Positions 33,722-43,016 of a stretch of 64,000 nucleotides of DNA are shown here, piece after piece; the stretch's first letter is position 1, and every line of letters begins with the position of its first letter. The notes below the pieces were generated by a model, which was not told the origin of the DNA, searched no databases, and saw only the letters and a list, made by a program, of their open reading frames with translations. Source of the stretch: Maribellus luteus (GTDB lineage Bacteria; Bacteroidota; Bacteroidia; Bacteroidales; Prolixibacteraceae); assembly GCF_003576475.1 (NCBI RefSeq), contig NZ_QWGR01000003.1:496001-560000 (forward strand), given 5' to 3'. The translations under genes and the position numbers were made by a program.

Positions 33722-36700
33722 ATGATTTCATTACACAACATATTTTCCATTGCCAAGTACGAACGTAAAACACTGTTCCGCAGTTGGTTTTTCCGCATAT
33801 TCAGCGTTTTGTCCTTACTGGTTTTATTTGGAATGAATTTCGGAATGGTGATAGAGGGCGGCGGAAGCGATGGCTGGGCCATCCGGGCCATTCCGAGCGC
33901 TATCCCCTATTTTAACCTCTTAATCCTGAACGTGGCACAGGCCATTATTGCGGTTTTCCTGGCCTCCGATTTCTTAAAACGCGACAAAAAACTCGATACC
34001 ACCGAGGTGATCTACATGCGTTCGATGACCAACGGCGAATACGTGATCGGGAAAACGCTGGGCAATATGCAGGTTTTCCTGACCCTGAATATCGCCGTGG
34101 TGATCATGGCACTTATTTTCAATCTTCTAAGCGAAGGAACCGTTGTAAACTGGGCTTCTTACGCGATCTACCTCTTGTTGATCAGTATCCCTACCCTGGT
34201 GTTTATCATGGGTCTTTCGTTTCTGCTGATGAGCGTTATCCGTAACCAGGCCATCACGTTTGTTCTGGTGCTGGGTTACATCGGAATAACCCTGTTCCTG
34301 ATCCAGGCCAAATTTTACTACATCTTCGACTACATGGCGTTCAACATCCCGATGCTGAGTTCCGATGTGGTAGGCTTTGGTAATCTGCCCGTAATTCTGG
34401 CACACCGCGGAATCTACTTCGGGCTCGGAGCTGGCTTTATTTTTCTGACCATATTTTTGCTAAAACGATTGCCTCAGTCTGAAGGAATGACATGGTTCTC
34501 CATACTTTTCAGCATTGTGTTTATTGGCGGAGCAGGCTACCTGGCATTCAATCATATTTATTACTTCAAAAATGCCGAAAAAATACGGGCTGAGATAGTG
34601 GAGCTCAATGATAAGTATGTAAGTGAACCCATGGTTTCGATCGTGGGCAACACCCTGAATGTAACCCACCAGGGAAAAACGATTGATGTTTCTTCGGAAC
34701 TGGTAGTTACAAATGCGACTACCAAACCCATGGAAAAACTGATTTTCAGCCTCAACGGCGGGTTGAAAATAACTGACCTGAAAATAAACGGCACATCCAC
34801 AGCTTTTTTGCGCGACAAACAACTCGTGATCGTTTCAGACAAAGTGAACATGCAGGCAGGAGACACGGTCAACATCAGCTTTTCCTACTCAGGATCGATT
34901 GACGAAACTTATTGCTACCTTGACATTGACGAAGAAACCAGGTTGGAAAAACACGGCAAATTTGTTTTGAACGTTGACAAACGCTATGCTTTTATCGATC
35001 CCAATTTTGTGTTACTCACCAAAGAAGCCAACTGGTATCCGAAAGCCGGTGTTACTTATAGTTCGAAGGATGTTAGCTGGCACCAGCCCCAGTTTACCAG
35101 TTTTGATCTGCGAGTTAAAACCAGCCCCGGATTACAGGCTATTTCGCAGGGAAGCATCCGGGAAATTTCGGACGGAGAGTTCCGTTTCGAAAACGAAAAT
35201 CCTTTAACGCAGGTATCGCTTACCATCGGAAATTATAAACAAAAAAAGATAGAAGGGAAAGACGTGGAGTTTGGTGTCTGGTATTTCGAAGGGCACGACT
35301 ATTTCTCGCAGGCATTCTCCGAATCAAAAGATACCATTCCGGCCATTATCAATGAACGTTTTGAAGATTTTATCCGCACTTACAACCTGGAGTTCGGTGC
35401 AAAAAGCTTATCGATTGTAGAAGTTCCCGCACAGTTTAAAACCTACGAGCGCATGTGGACTTCCATTCAGGAGGCGGTGCAGCCCGGGCAGATTTTCCTC
35501 CCTGAAAAGGGTTTTATGATACGCGAAGCCGATTTTAACAAGCAAAAAGAATACATGGGGCGCTGGGGTGGACGCGAAGGCGAAATGACCGATCAGGACA
35601 AGGAGATTCGGGTGCTGGAAGGATTCCTCCGGAAATTCACTACCGAAACCGAAGAGAACCGCAATTTCAGACGTGGCCAAATGACCATGAATCAATTTGG
35701 AAATCCGTATTTTATTTTCCCGATGCTGTACAATTTCCAAAACAACATTCAGTCTGACAGATGGCCGATTACCAACCGGGTATTTGAAGCATACCTGAAA
35801 AACCAGACTCTGAACATGCGCTCGATTTTTATGAGCAACATGAACGGAGAAAGCGAAGACGTACTCGCCAACATTGCGCTTCAGGACGAAACATTTGAGC
35901 AAATCCTGGCCAATCCCGATCAGAAAGACATCGTTGACAATGTAATCAAACTAAAAGGCGATGTGTTGTTCTCGATGATTCAGTGGAAAGCCGGACAACA
36001 GGAATTTGAGGATTTCCTGCGCAAAATACTGGCTGAGAATAAATTCAAAAATATCAGCTTTGAAGACTTCGACCGACAAATCAACGAAGCCTTTGACATT
36101 CAGCTGGTACCAATCATGGATGACTGGTTCAAAGCACGGGCGCTTCCGGGTTACTTAATTGCGCCGGTAAAAGCCGTGAAAGTAAAAAGCGGCGATGCCA
36201 TGCAAACAATGATCAGCACCAAAATAACCAACTTCTCGGATGTTGAAGGCCTGGTGAAACTATCGTTCCGGATGGGCGGCGGTGGCGGCAGAGGAGGCTT
36301 TGGTCCGCGTGGCGGCGGTGGAAACGACGATGTCATCAACAAACTCGTATTTCTGGAGGCACACCAGACAAAAGAACTAAGTTATCTTTTTGATGGCGAA
36401 CCAAGAATGCTTATTCTGAATACCATGACTTCGAAAAATGTTCCGCAAACCATGATGGAGGGCTTCCGCGAAATTGAAGAAGATCCCAAAGCAAAACCCG
36501 AGGAAAAGGAAATCGTTACCGATGTGCCTGTTCTGCTAAAACAGCCCAACGAAACGGTGGTCGACAATGAAGATCCCCAATTCAAAATCACCAGCAATCA
36601 CCATGTGAGTTTACTCGAAAAAATGATTGTCAGGGAAAAACAGCAAACCCGCCGTTACCAGGGGATAAACTGGTGGAGGCCCCCAACAAGCTGGACCGCC

Positions 36701-37066
36701 ACTACCAACGATGAATTCTACGGAGAATACGTTCGTTCGGGCTATTACATCAAAGGTGGTGAAGGCGACCAGGTAGCCACCTGGAATGTTCCCGTGCAAA
36801 AAGCCGGATACTACGATGTTTATTTTCACCTGTATAAAATGCGCCAGCGTGGCCGCGACCGTGGAGAAGATAAAGGGAACTACAATTTTATCATCCACGC
36901 AGACGATGGCCCTGAAGAAGCAGCCCTCGATATCCAGAATGCAGAAACAGGATGGAACCACCTCGGGTCGTTCTACTTCTCGCCCGACACGGCGAAAATA
37001 GAACTAAGCAACAAAACACAACTCAGAATGGTGTTTGCTGATGCGGTTAAAATTGTGGAATTGTAA
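33722..37066 (+). CDS. ABC-2 permease fused to degenerate M1 peptidase-like region and golvesin-like C-terminal domain
   Basis: A 1114-residue protein. Residues about 15-285 contain six or seven membrane segments of the ABC-2 permease type. Residues about 295-810 resemble the beta and catalytic region of M1 aminopeptidases as found in other permease-M1 fusions, but no HExxH zinc motif or GAMEN motif is present, so it should be inactive as a peptidase. A Gly/Arg-rich linker (about 853-870: MGGGGGRGGFGPRGGGGN) leads to a closing beta domain (about 995-1114) with 'GYYIKGGEGDQVATWNVPVQ' and 'AGYYDVYFHLYK', like golvesin C-terminal domains. It is the permease for the upstream ATPase; the extracytoplasmic part may bind cargo or the other envelope components. 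Confidence 0.82.
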   Translation: MISLHNIFSIAKYERKTLFRSWFFRIFSVLSLLVLFGMNFGMVIEGGGSDGWAIRAIPSAIPYFNLLILNVAQAIIAVFLASDFLKRDKKLDTTEVIYMRSMTNGEYVIGKTLGNMQVFLTLNIAVVIMALIFNLLSEGTVVNWASYAIYLLLISIPTLVFIMGLSFLLMSVIRNQAITFVLVLGYIGITLFLIQAKFYYIFDYMAFNIPMLSSDVVGFGNLPVILAHRGIYFGLGAGFIFLTIFLLKRLPQSEGMTWFSILFSIVFIGGAGYLAFNHIYYFKNAEKIRAEIVELNDKYVSEPMVSIVGNTLNVTHQGKTIDVSSELVVTNATTKPMEKLIFSLNGGLKITDLKINGTSTAFLRDKQLVIVSDKVNMQAGDTVNISFSYSGSIDETYCYLDIDEETRLEKHGKFVLNVDKRYAFIDPNFVLLTKEANWYPKAGVTYSSKDVSWHQPQFTSFDLRVKTSPGLQAISQGSIREISDGEFRFENENPLTQVSLTIGNYKQKKIEGKDVEFGVWYFEGHDYFSQAFSESKDTIPAIINERFEDFIRTYNLEFGAKSLSIVEVPAQFKTYERMWTSIQEAVQPGQIFLPEKGFMIREADFNKQKEYMGRWGGREGEMTDQDKEIRVLEGFLRKFTTETEENRNFRRGQMTMNQFGNPYFIFPMLYNFQNNIQSDRWPITNRVFEAYLKNQTLNMRSIFMSNMNGESEDVLANIALQDETFEQILANPDQKDIVDNVIKLKGDVLFSMIQWKAGQQEFEDFLRKILAENKFKNISFEDFDRQINEAFDIQLVPIMDDWFKARALPGYLIAPVKAVKVKSGDAMQTMISTKITNFSDVEGLVKLSFRMGGGGGRGGFGPRGGGGNDDVINKLVFLEAHQTKELSYLFDGEPRMLILNTMTSKNVPQTMMEGFREIEEDPKAKPEEKEIVTDVPVLLKQPNETVVDNEDPQFKITSNHHVSLLEKMIVREKQQTRRYQGINWWRPPTSWTATTNDEFYGEYVRSGYYIKGGEGDQVATWNVPVQKAGYYDVYFHLYKMRQRGRDRGEDKGNYNFIIHADDGPEEAALDIQNAETGWNHLGSFYFSPDTAKIELSNKTQLRMVFADAVKIVEL

Positions 37067-37082
37067 ATTGGGCAACCATAAC

Positions 37083-37138
37083 AACTGCCGGTTAACGATC
37101 GTAGAATTTACCGGCCCCTCTGCTAAAATGCGGCAGTT
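37083..37138 (+). other. intercistronic hairpin between permease and TolC genes
   Basis: AACTGCC (37083-37089) pairs with GGCAGTT (37132-37138), with an inner CCGGT/ACCGG pair. There is no T tract. It may adjust mRNA stability or partial termination inside the efflux operon. Confidence 0.4.
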
Positions 37139-37170
37139 TAAAAGATAGAAAACAAAACAAACTTAATAAG

Positions 37171-38676
37171 ATGAAGAAGAGCAAGTTCAAACAATTTCAG
37201 AAAACCATTCTTCTGGTAGCTTTCCTTGCAACGGGCATTTTTACGGCCCCGGCACAGGAAGCACTTACACTGGCAAAAGCTTTGAGCATTGCCGAAACCG
37301 GCAGCCCCGATCTGCAACAATCGCTGCTAAACCTGGAACGTTATCAAAAAAGCCTGGAAGCACAGCGCGCTGCCCTGAAATCAAGGTTTTCGCTGGAAGT
37401 GAATCCGGCAAACTACAGCAAACAACGCCGTTTCGACAACCGTTTTTCAGAATGGTACACCAACGAGAATTTCGAATCAAATACTTTGTTCACCATTTCG
37501 CAACCCATTCTGCCAACCGACGGAACCATCTCTCTAACCAACGAATTCGGGTGGTCGAGCAGTAAATCAACCCTCGCAGCTGACAAAAGTGAAAGTAAAG
37601 TTTTCTTTAACAATTTATACCTGAATTTAAACCAGCCGCTGTTTACCTACAACCGACTGAAACTGGAGCTGAAACAGCTGGAGCTGAATCTGGAGAATGC
37701 CAACATCAGCTATGCCATTCAGCGCCTCAACCTGGAAAAAAATGTGACCCAGTATTTCTACAATGTTTACATGGCCCAGATGAACCTGAGCATTGCCAAG
37801 GAAGAACTCGCCAATACCCAGAAAAGCTACGACATTATTGTTAACAAGGTAAATGCCGGTTTGGCTGCCAAAGAAGAACAATACCAGGCTGAACTGAACC
37901 TTTCCACGGCCAAATCAACGGTTCAAAACAATGAAGTAAATTTCGAGAATGCCAAAGATCAACTCAAACTTTACCTCGGAATGGATTTGTACCAGGACAT
38001 CATGATCCTGGCCGACATTAGCGCCAACCCGGTAAAAGTGGACCTTGATCTCGCTATTCAAAACGGGCTCGATTCGAGAATGGAGCTTCGCCAGCGCGAA
38101 ATTGACGTGGAAAACAGCCAGTTCAATTTGATTGAAACCAAAGCCTTAAACGAATTTAAAGGTGAAATGAACCTGCGTTTTGGGATTACCGGCGATAACA
38201 AGGATTTTGGAAACATCTACGAAAACCCAACCAAAAGCCCGTCGGTAGGAGTAAGCTTTAACATCCCGATCTTCGACTGGGGCGAAAAGAAAGCACGGAT
38301 TGCTGCCGCCGAAGCATCCATCCGCTCGCAGGAACTAAACCTGTCGGAAGAGAAAAAACAGATCATCGTGGATATTCGCCAGGTGTACCGGAACCTGCAA
38401 AACCAACTGACACAGATCGACATTGCCAAACAAAACGAACGCAATGCACAGCTAACGTATGAAATTAACCTGGAGCGCTACGAGAACGGCGACCTTACCG
38501 GTATGGACCTGAACTTGTACCAAACCCAGCTCTCTGAAAAAAAGATCTCATACAGCCAGGCGCTAATCAATTACAAGATTGAATTACTCAACCTCAAAAT
38601 TCAATCCCTGTTTGATTTTGAAAGAGGAGAAAAAATCCTCCCCAATGAACTTTACCTCACACAAGACAAAAAATAA
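37171..38676 (+). CDS. TolC-family outer-membrane efflux protein
   Basis: A 501-residue outer-membrane channel. A signal peptide (ending TAPAQ) precedes the two OEP repeats, each a pair of long helices rich in Gln, Asn and Glu; 'ALTLAKALSIAETGSPDLQQ' opens the first and 'PVKVDLDLAIQNGLDSRMEL' the second. 'VGVSFNIPIFDWGEKKARI' is the conserved Pro-rich strand of the family. It forms the exit duct for the RND pumps encoded downstream and possibly for the ABC parts. It is the third gene of the operon, 20 nt before the membrane-fusion gene. Confidence 0.92.
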   Translation: MKKSKFKQFQKTILLVAFLATGIFTAPAQEALTLAKALSIAETGSPDLQQSLLNLERYQKSLEAQRAALKSRFSLEVNPANYSKQRRFDNRFSEWYTNENFESNTLFTISQPILPTDGTISLTNEFGWSSSKSTLAADKSESKVFFNNLYLNLNQPLFTYNRLKLELKQLELNLENANISYAIQRLNLEKNVTQYFYNVYMAQMNLSIAKEELANTQKSYDIIVNKVNAGLAAKEEQYQAELNLSTAKSTVQNNEVNFENAKDQLKLYLGMDLYQDIMILADISANPVKVDLDLAIQNGLDSRMELRQREIDVENSQFNLIETKALNEFKGEMNLRFGITGDNKDFGNIYENPTKSPSVGVSFNIPIFDWGEKKARIAAAEASIRSQELNLSEEKKQIIVDIRQVYRNLQNQLTQIDIAKQNERNAQLTYEINLERYENGDLTGMDLNLYQTQLSEKKISYSQALINYKIELLNLKIQSLFDFERGEKILPNELYLTQDKK

Positions 38677-38696
38677 CCACTGAAAAACTTAGAAAA

Positions 38697-39755
38697 ATGA
38701 AGAATATAAAATTCCTTTACCTGGCTATTATTGTTGCAAGCGCTATTTCGTGTAACAACCAGCCTTCGTCAGAAAGCAGCGATCTGGCCGTACCCGTTTC
38801 AGTTGAAACCGTCAAGTTAAAAAGCATTCAGCAATTTATAACCACCACCGGAACGGCCAAGGCAAAGTCGGAGACCGAACTTACTTCAGAAATTGAAGGA
38901 GATTATCAGCTCCAGGTAAACCCGAAAACAGGCCGTAAGTTTAAATTGGGCGACCGCGTTGAAAAAGGCCAGACGATCATCAAATTTGAAAACGAAGAAT
39001 ACCTGAACGGACTGACCATTGACTCCAAAAAACTGAACCTCGAGATTTCGCAGCAGGAATACGAAAAGCAAAAATCGCTGTACGAAAAAGGCGGCGTTAC
39101 TTTGCGCGAATTACGCAATTCGGAAGTTTCGTCGATCAATGCCCAGTACGAATTTGAACGGGCACAGATTCAGCTGGCAAAAATGCAGGTGGTGGCACCC
39201 TTTGCAGGCGTGATTGTGGAGCTTCCATACTACACCGAAGGCGTGCGTGTGCCTTCGGGGCAAACCATGGTTAAACTGATGAGCTACGACCAGATGTATG
39301 TGGAAATCAATCTACCGGAAAAGAATATTTCAGAAGTACAGGTAGGGCAAAATGTGCTGATTACCAATTACACGCTTACCCAGGATACTTTGCCGGGGCG
39401 CGTGACCGAACTGTCGCCGGTGATCAGCGACGAAACCCGCACTTTTGCAGGAAAACTTCAGATCGACAATCCGGAACTGAAACTTCGCCCGGGAATGTTT
39501 ATCAAAGCCAACATCATCACCGCCCAAAAAGACAGCGTGGTGGTTATTCCCAAAGATATTATCCTGTCGGGATCGCGCGGAAAATATGTGTTTGTTGTGG
39601 GCCGTAACAGCTCGGCCGACGACCGCCGCATTACGACCGGAATTTCAAACCAGGATGAAATTGAGATTGTGGAAGGCCTTGCACCCAACGATCGTTTGAT
39701 CATCAAAGGATTTGAAACGCTTCGCGACAATTCAAAAGTAAAGGTGATTTTATAA
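38697..39755 (+). CDS. RND efflux periplasmic adaptor (membrane-fusion lipoprotein)
   Basis: A 352-residue adaptor lipoprotein (signal ends AISC, Cys19). The order is lipoyl-like half (GDRVEKGQTIIKF), a short helical hairpin (about 100-150), the second lipoyl half (AQIQLAKMQVVAPFAGVIV), a beta-barrel domain and the membrane-proximal domain ending 'IVEGLAPNDRLIIKGFETL'. The hairpin is short compared with AcrA, as is common in Bacteroidota. It bridges TolC and an RND pump. It is the only adaptor in the operon although two RND modules follow, so they may share it or form a mixed pump. Confidence 0.93.
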   Translation: MKNIKFLYLAIIVASAISCNNQPSSESSDLAVPVSVETVKLKSIQQFITTTGTAKAKSETELTSEIEGDYQLQVNPKTGRKFKLGDRVEKGQTIIKFENEEYLNGLTIDSKKLNLEISQQEYEKQKSLYEKGGVTLRELRNSEVSSINAQYEFERAQIQLAKMQVVAPFAGVIVELPYYTEGVRVPSGQTMVKLMSYDQMYVEINLPEKNISEVQVGQNVLITNYTLTQDTLPGRVTELSPVISDETRTFAGKLQIDNPELKLRPGMFIKANIITAQKDSVVVIPKDIILSGSRGKYVFVVGRNSSADDRRITTGISNQDEIEIVEGLAPNDRLIIKGFETLRDNSKVKVIL

Positions 39756-39789
39756 TAAAGCCGGAAGCCGGGAACAGGAGGCAGCAGCA

Positions 39790-39814
39790 CTTCCAACTTC
39801 ATGCTTCCAACTTC
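39790..39814 (+). repeat. 11-bp tandem direct repeat before the RND gene
   Basis: CTTCCAACTTC occurs at 39790-39800 and 39804-39814 (14-bp period), 13 nt upstream of the RND start. Low-complexity intercistronic sequence of unknown use. Confidence 0.4.
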
Positions 39815-39826
39815 TAACTTTATATT

Positions 39827-42800
39827 ATGAAGAAATTAACGCAATTTTCTGTCAACTATCCGGTTACCGTGCTGATGGTAGTGTTGGGGGTAATTCTCCT
39901 GGGCTACATTTCGTACGACAAGCTGGGCGTTGACCTTTTTCCCGACCTGAATTCTCCGCGCATTTTTGTGGAAGTGACTTCGGGAGAAAGACCACCCGAA
40001 GAGATGGAGAAACAGTTTGTGGAAAACATCGAAGCGCTGGCCATCCGCCAGTCCGATGTTATCCAGGTAACTTCCGTTTCTCGCGTTGGATCGGCACAGA
40101 TTACCGTGGAATATGCCTGGAACAAAGACATGGACGAGGCTTTCCTCGACCTGCAAAAAGCACTGAATACACTCACCCAGAATTCGGAAATCGACGAGCT
40201 GAAAATTACCCAGCACGATCCCAATACCACTCCGGTTATGACCATCGGGCTGACACACAACGAAATCACCGACATGAACGAGATCCGGAAAGTAGCGGAG
40301 AATTACATCCGCAACGAACTGGTACGTCTCGAAGGTGTGGCCGAAGTTGAACTTTCCGGGCAGGAAGAAAGCGAAGTGATTATTGAAACCGATGTTTACC
40401 GGCTCGAAGCACAAAACCTGTCGATGGATGAAGTAGCCAACCGCATCCAAAATTTCAACCGAAACGTATCGGGTGGCCGCATTACCGACATGGGAACACA
40501 GTACATTGTTAAAGGTGTTTCCATGCTGCAATCGATCGAAGATTTCCAGAACCTGATTGTAGGCTACAAAACCGTGCACAGCCAAACTGCCGGGCAAACA
40601 CGCTCCAGCAACGAAATGGCGCCGATCTATCTGAAAGACGTGGCAAGTATTCACATCGGCAATAAAAAACCCACCAACATTGTGCACATCAACGGCGAAC
40701 GTTGTGTTGGATTATCGATCTACAAGGAAACAAAATACAATACCGTAAAATCGGTGGAACAGATCAACGAAGCGCTGGTTTCCATCGAAAAGGCGCTGCC
40801 CGGGTACAAACTTACCGTTGTTTCCAACCAGGGCCGCTTTATCAGCAGCGCCATTGGCGAGGTGCAGGAAACAGCCCTTATCGGTATTCTGCTGGCCGTA
40901 TTCATTCTGTTCCTTTTCCTGAGAAGAATCGGAACTACTGTGATTGTGAGTGTGGCCATCCCTATTTCGATCATCGCCACCTTCAACCTGATGTACTTCA
41001 ACCACCTCACCATTAACATCATGACTTTGGGAGGACTTGCATTGGGGGCAGGTATGCTGGTTGATAACGCCATTGTGGTAATGGAGAACATATTCCGAAA
41101 CCACGAAAACGGAATGAGTGTGCGCGAAGCCGCCATTTCAGGGACTGCTCAGGTGGGGGGTGCCATTACCGCGTCAACGCTAACCACGATCATTGTTTTT
41201 CTGCCGATCGTATACCTGCACGGAGCTTCCGGAGAGTTGTTCAAAGACCAGGCATGGACCGTGGCTTTCTCGTTGCTTTCGTCGCTGGTGGTGGCCATTT
41301 TCCTGATTCCGATGATGTACCATCGTTTTTACCGGAACCAAAAAGCACCGTTAAAAGCGAAATCCATTAAAGTGGGAGGCTACGGCCGCTTTCTTCAAAA
41401 AATACTGAAAGCCAAATGGCTGGTAATTATCTTCACAACAGTTTCGATCGCTGCCTCTGCTCTGCTGATTCCTTTTATCGGAACCGAGTTTATGCCCAAA
41501 ACCGAAACCCGGGAACTGACGGTTGAACTGAAGTTACAGGAAGGTACCAAACTGGAACGTACCGAAGCCACCGTAAAAAGCATCGAAAGCATTTTGATGG
41601 ATTACCTGGGTGATAACCTGGCAACCATTTATTCGCAAGCTGGCCCGTCAAGCGGAATGACCGGTGATGCCAACGCTGTTTTCCAGGGAGAAAACACGGC
41701 AGAAATGAAGATCATTCTGAAAGAAGATGCTACCATCAACACCGAAAGCATTGTAAAAACACTGGATAAGCTCACCGCCAACATTGAAGGACTCGAACTT
41801 AGTTTTACGCAGGAAGAAAGTGCGCTGCAATCCATCCTCGGAACCGAAGATGCTCCGGTAGTGGTGGAAGTTCGGGGGACAGAAATGGATGAAATAGAAA
41901 ACGTTGTGAACCAGGTAAAAGAAAAAATGCAGGGGATCAACGGCCTGTTCAATATTAAAACTTCGATAGAAGACGGAGCGCCGGAAGTGGAAATCAAGGT
42001 AGACAGGATGCGCGCCGGAATGTACGGCATCAACATAGCTACTGTTATCAGCCAGATTCAGGAACAGCTGGAAGGAAAAGAAGCAGGCGAGCTGGAACGA
42101 AACGGCGAAATGCAGGACATTACCATCAAAGTGCCCGAAAAAGGCATCGACGAAATAAGTTCCTTCCTGATTACTTCGGGCGACCAGGTATTCCGCCTGA
42201 ATGAAATCGCCGATATTTCTTACGGGGTTTCACCCAAAGAAATCATTCGCAGAAACCAGAATAGACTTGGAAAAGTAACTGCACAAATGGACAAAGGCAT
42301 GGCGCTCGACCACGTTTCCAAAGAAATTCGCGAAGCCACTGCCGGTATCGATCTTCAGCCCGATTACCGCATTCTGGTAACCGGCGAAGAGGAAAAGAGA
42401 CAGGAATCGCTCGACAATCTGGCCTTTGCGCTGCTGCTTTCCATCGTTTTGGTCTACATGGTGCTGGCTTCGCAGTTCGAATCGCTGATCCATCCGTTTA
42501 CCATCCTGCTCACCATACCACTGGCCGTTGTAGGAACGATCCTCATCTTTTTTATCCTCGGAAAAACCATCAACATCATGGCCATTATCGGGGTGATCAT
42601 GCTGGTGGGTATTGCGGTGAACGACTCCATCATTCTGGTGGACCGGATCAACCAGCTGCGAAAAGACGGGCTGGACCGCACACAGGCGATACTACAGGCG
42701 GGGCAGCAACGTATCCGCCCGATCATCATGACCAGTTTAACCACTATCCTGGCCTTGCTTCCGCTTACGGTAGGCTTTGGCGAAAGCGCTTCGCTGCGCT

Positions 42801-42949
42801 CTCCGATGGCCCTGGCAGTTGTGGGAGGTTTGGTAACATCTACCCTGCTCACACTGGTGGTGATTCCCTGTGCATACGATGTACTGGACAGAGTCCGGGG
42901 ATTGTTTGTAAAATCGGAAGATACACCAGCAGTTGAAATTGCTGAATAG
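39827..42949 (+). CDS. RND-family efflux pump inner-membrane protein
   Basis: A 1040-residue pump with the full RND plan: TM1 (about 12-30), porter domain, TM2-6 (about 335-500), TM7, second porter, TM8-12 (about 855-1020). TM4 reads GMLVDNAIVVMENIF, so the usual Asp-Asp proton pair is Asp-Asn, and TM10 reads VGIAVNDSIILVDR, without the Lys found in AcrB. This pattern occurs in many HAE1-like pumps of this phylum. It is placed between the adaptor gene (71 nt) and the RND/ABC fusion gene (67 nt). It exports a drug-like or lipid-like molecule; the substrate is unknown. Confidence 0.93.
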   Translation: MKKLTQFSVNYPVTVLMVVLGVILLGYISYDKLGVDLFPDLNSPRIFVEVTSGERPPEEMEKQFVENIEALAIRQSDVIQVTSVSRVGSAQITVEYAWNKDMDEAFLDLQKALNTLTQNSEIDELKITQHDPNTTPVMTIGLTHNEITDMNEIRKVAENYIRNELVRLEGVAEVELSGQEESEVIIETDVYRLEAQNLSMDEVANRIQNFNRNVSGGRITDMGTQYIVKGVSMLQSIEDFQNLIVGYKTVHSQTAGQTRSSNEMAPIYLKDVASIHIGNKKPTNIVHINGERCVGLSIYKETKYNTVKSVEQINEALVSIEKALPGYKLTVVSNQGRFISSAIGEVQETALIGILLAVFILFLFLRRIGTTVIVSVAIPISIIATFNLMYFNHLTINIMTLGGLALGAGMLVDNAIVVMENIFRNHENGMSVREAAISGTAQVGGAITASTLTTIIVFLPIVYLHGASGELFKDQAWTVAFSLLSSLVVAIFLIPMMYHRFYRNQKAPLKAKSIKVGGYGRFLQKILKAKWLVIIFTTVSIAASALLIPFIGTEFMPKTETRELTVELKLQEGTKLERTEATVKSIESILMDYLGDNLATIYSQAGPSSGMTGDANAVFQGENTAEMKIILKEDATINTESIVKTLDKLTANIEGLELSFTQEESALQSILGTEDAPVVVEVRGTEMDEIENVVNQVKEKMQGINGLFNIKTSIEDGAPEVEIKVDRMRAGMYGINIATVISQIQEQLEGKEAGELERNGEMQDITIKVPEKGIDEISSFLITSGDQVFRLNEIADISYGVSPKEIIRRNQNRLGKVTAQMDKGMALDHVSKEIREATAGIDLQPDYRILVTGEEEKRQESLDNLAFALLLSIVLVYMVLASQFESLIHPFTILLTIPLAVVGTILIFFILGKTINIMAIIGVIMLVGIAVNDSIILVDRINQLRKDGLDRTQAILQAGQQRIRPIIMTSLTTILALLPLTVGFGESASLRSPMALAVVGGLVTSTLLTLVVIPCAYDVLDRVRGLFVKSEDTPAVEIAE

Positions 42950-43016
42950 GTAGATGAATGGAAGAAAGGAACGTCAATAATGTCTTTCCATAAAGACTTC
43001 CGCAAAAAGAAGAAAA

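Noticed and set aside
33722-37066. Active M1 aminopeptidase
   Set aside because: No HExxH zinc motif or GAMEN motif can be found in the ectodomain.
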